DNA from: Aculops lycopersici
Lineage: Eukaryota > Arthropoda > Arachnida > Trombidiformes > Eriophyidae
Length of the DNA stretch: 64,000 nucleotides
Assembly: GCA_015350385.1 (NCBI GenBank)
Contig: WNKI01000005.1
Location: 146,342-210,341 of the forward strand
Direction of reading: 5' to 3'
Shown here: piece by piece, positions 62,310-64,000 of the stretch
How the letters are laid out: the number at the start of each line of letters is the position of its first letter
Numbering within the stretch: the first letter of the stretch is position 1
Made by a program: the position numbers and the translations under genes
Notes under the pieces: model-generated
The model's database searches: none
What the model was told of the DNA's origin: nothing
What the model saw: the letters and a program-made list of their open reading frames with translations, nothing else

Positions 62310-63125
62310 ATGAATCTCAAGTATCCCATCATGTTATGCCCACTAATACTGGGCATAGTCTTCCTTTCACATCAAAGTAAAGTGACCCTTGCCCAAGATA
62401 CTCAGCGCACAACTCTGGTGGTGAGCCAGAATCCAAATGGCGCCGGAATCCAGGTAATGGACCCTAATAATAACAATCGGCAATTGATAAACACAAACAG
62501 TCAGCAGCAGCTGGAGTTGGAGGGGCAAACAGGAGATGAAGACGCGAGCGAGGAACAGGTTGTTCGTGGATTGTTGGAATGGCTAGAGGAGAAGAAGCGG
62601 AAGAAGAAGGAGAATAAGAAGCGGAGACCCTTGCCCATAATTCAACCAATTCTGCCAATGCCACTGCCACTGCCGCCCCCACTTCCACATGAGAGGCCAA
62701 GGGAGATTCATATTCATATTAACAATCATATAAAGAAGAAGGAGCACCACAAGAAGCCGCACAAGAAGCATGGCCACTATGAGGACTACCACGATGGCCA
62801 CTATGATCATGACTATCATGACAAACACTACAGCGGCAAACACTCCTGGCCTTTGTTGGGCCATCACCTCAACTGGGACCACTTTGGTGGCCACGATCAC
62901 CATGGCGGCGACCATCACGGCGGCTACGACGATTACGGCGGACACGAGTCCGCCAAGATCGAGAAGTCCATCAAGTTGCCCAGGAGCTCATTGGAGCAAC
63001 GACAGCAGCAGCCGCGTCAAGACCGAAGTGCCAAGCTAGTGGCGACCAGCGGTCCGATTATTTCCATCACGACCACGACCACAACTACAACCAGGCGACC
63101 AAATCGCAGACTTTTTGCTGGTTGA
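62310..63125 (+). CDS. secreted His-rich, probably metal-binding protein
   Basis: 271 residues from the ATG at 62310, chosen because it opens a signal peptide (MNLKYPIMLCPLILGIVFLS, cleavage near residue 29) and lies about 85 bp after a TATA box. A polar Asn/Gln/Glu segment is followed by a Lys-rich stretch (EKKRKKKENKKRR, about 93-105), a Pro/Leu stretch, then EIHIHINNH and a long His/Lys/Asp/Tyr/Gly-rich domain (about 134-212) with HH, HGH, DHDYHDKHY and HDHHGGDHHGGYDDYGGH. A Gln/Arg region and a Thr run close the chain. There are no mature cysteines. The clustered histidines make Zn, Cu or Ni binding likely, and cuticle or secretion roles are possible. No family is recognised. Confidence 0.75.
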   Translation: MNLKYPIMLCPLILGIVFLSHQSKVTLAQDTQRTTLVVSQNPNGAGIQVMDPNNNNRQLINTNSQQQLELEGQTGDEDASEEQVVRGLLEWLEEKKRKKKENKKRRPLPIIQPILPMPLPLPPPLPHERPREIHIHINNHIKKKEHHKKPHKKHGHYEDYHDGHYDHDYHDKHYSGKHSWPLLGHHLNWDHFGGHDHHGGDHHGGYDDYGGHESAKIEKSIKLPRSSLEQRQQQPRQDRSAKLVATSGPIISITTTTTTTTRRPNRRLFAG

Positions 63126-64000
63126 TATGAATCAAATATTTTTTTTGTTCGAGTGAAGATATTAATGCAAATAGATATAATTGGTATAAGAAGAGATGAG
63201 CTCATGAACAGCGGCGAGAATGAGCACCTTTTGTTGTGTATCGCTGTACTAATCATAGTTATATATATACACTTCTAGTTATAAATCTACCCTACTGACG
63301 CATTTGTGAAGTAGTATCAGTCCCATTAAACAATTTTGCTACCACTAGCAGCAGCAACAACAATAAGAACAACAACAACTATGGCGACTCAAACGCTCGA
63401 TCTATCAACTAGCCAATCAGACTCAACTCTCTTGATGTTTTATAACATCAAGTTTAGATTGATTGGCAGTAACAATTAGCCTGATGGTGCACAACAGCCA
63501 CCAAATTCTAGTCGTGGAGTCATTCATCTTCTCTAATCTATAGATTGAAAATGAGCAACAACTCCAAGGCGAGGCCTTCGCCGATAATCGATCGACGATC
63601 ATGCTGGCAAATAGTACCAAGGGAATGGTTAGATTTCGTCCGAAAGATAATGGGCGCGCCTAGAGTAGTCATTGTTTTACTCACTTGCTTGATTAGATTT
63701 TCTTGAAACAATTTCATTGGCTCACTCAAACACTGACTCAACTGAGGCATCGAGACCAGATGACACTTGTTGCTTGCTACACGTATCTGTTGTTGAATGC
63801 TAGATATCTATGACTAGCCTTCAGCTCGCGAATATATACTACATAATAGATAGATTGAATCCTAGCAGCTCTGGCTAGCATCATTTGTGTCACATAGCAA
63901 CCAAGTTTCGAGTTGATGTAACTGGTGGCTGAGAAATCGCTGTCACCATCTGAGATATGCGCGCAGCGCACTTGTTGATTTGTCTTCTCTATCTCGCTCT
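63126..64000. other. 3' flank of the His-rich gene and unassigned DNA
   Basis: AT-rich just after the stop, then mixed sequence with short ATG frames lacking domains. Nothing further is supported. Confidence 0.4.

Overview
The window is nuclear DNA of an arthropod. It carries orthologues of Echinoid, a Lachesin/DIP-type Ig protein, the neuroendocrine bHLH factor Dimmed, and Vilse (ARHGAP39), plus a mu-class glutathione S-transferase. Genes are dense (about 18 in 64 kb) and strikingly intron-poor: the beta-catenin, ABCG transporter, WDR75, ornithine decarboxylase, DUS2, RTN4IP1 and GST genes each read through in one uninterrupted frame. The few introns seen are about 93-315 nt with GT-AG ends. 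A compact, intron-depleted arthropod genome with a mu-class GST suggests an acariform mite, possibly an eriophyoid (gall/rust mite). That is inference, not proven by the sequence.

Layout. 1-4.9 kb: 3' part of an Echinoid-like adhesion gene (+). 6.4-7.4 kb: a two-exon gene for a small secreted, possibly neuropeptide, precursor (+). 9.3-13.3 kb: Vilse RhoGAP (-). 14.5-15.2 kb: mu-class GST (-), sharing a 0.6 kb intergenic region with an intronless beta-catenin (+, 15.7-18.0 kb). Then RTN4IP1-like oxidoreductase, a MAK/CILK1-type kinase lacking its C-terminal half, and an unrecognised secreted helical protein, all + (18.4-22.0 kb). 24.5-27.7 kb: ABCG half-transporter (+). 28.8-31.5 kb: WDR75 (-). 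31.5-38.8 kb: a 7.3 kb gene-free interval before the Dimmed-like gene (+, 38.8-41.8 kb). 44.1-46.9 kb: an unrecognised Gln/His-rich probable nuclear protein (+). 47.5-48.8 kb: ornithine decarboxylase (-). 52.9-54.8 kb: DIP/Lachesin-like Ig protein (-). 59.2-59.9 kb: Lys/Val/Pro-repeat secreted protein (+). 60.4-61.8 kb: DUS2 (-). 62.3-63.1 kb: His-rich secreted protein (+).

No tRNA, rRNA, CRISPR, intact transposon or viral gene was recognised. The genes are not one functional system. They mix housekeeping (WDR75, DUS2, ODC, RTN4IP1), detoxification (GST, ABCG), adhesion and Wnt signalling (Echinoid, beta-catenin, Vilse, DIP) and neuroendocrine functions (Dimmed, putative neuropeptide).

The most notable points are: a beta-catenin with no visible N-terminal phosphodegron, bracketed by copies of the same upstream sequence blocks; three copies of a 13-bp AP-1/bZIP-type palindrome in that locus; a translated 27-nt segment in Vilse that looks like a fossil mini-intron; a candidate CRF/DH44-like peptide precursor; a catalytic-domain-only MAK kinase; and a WDR75 gene whose stop codon lies inside its polyadenylation signal.
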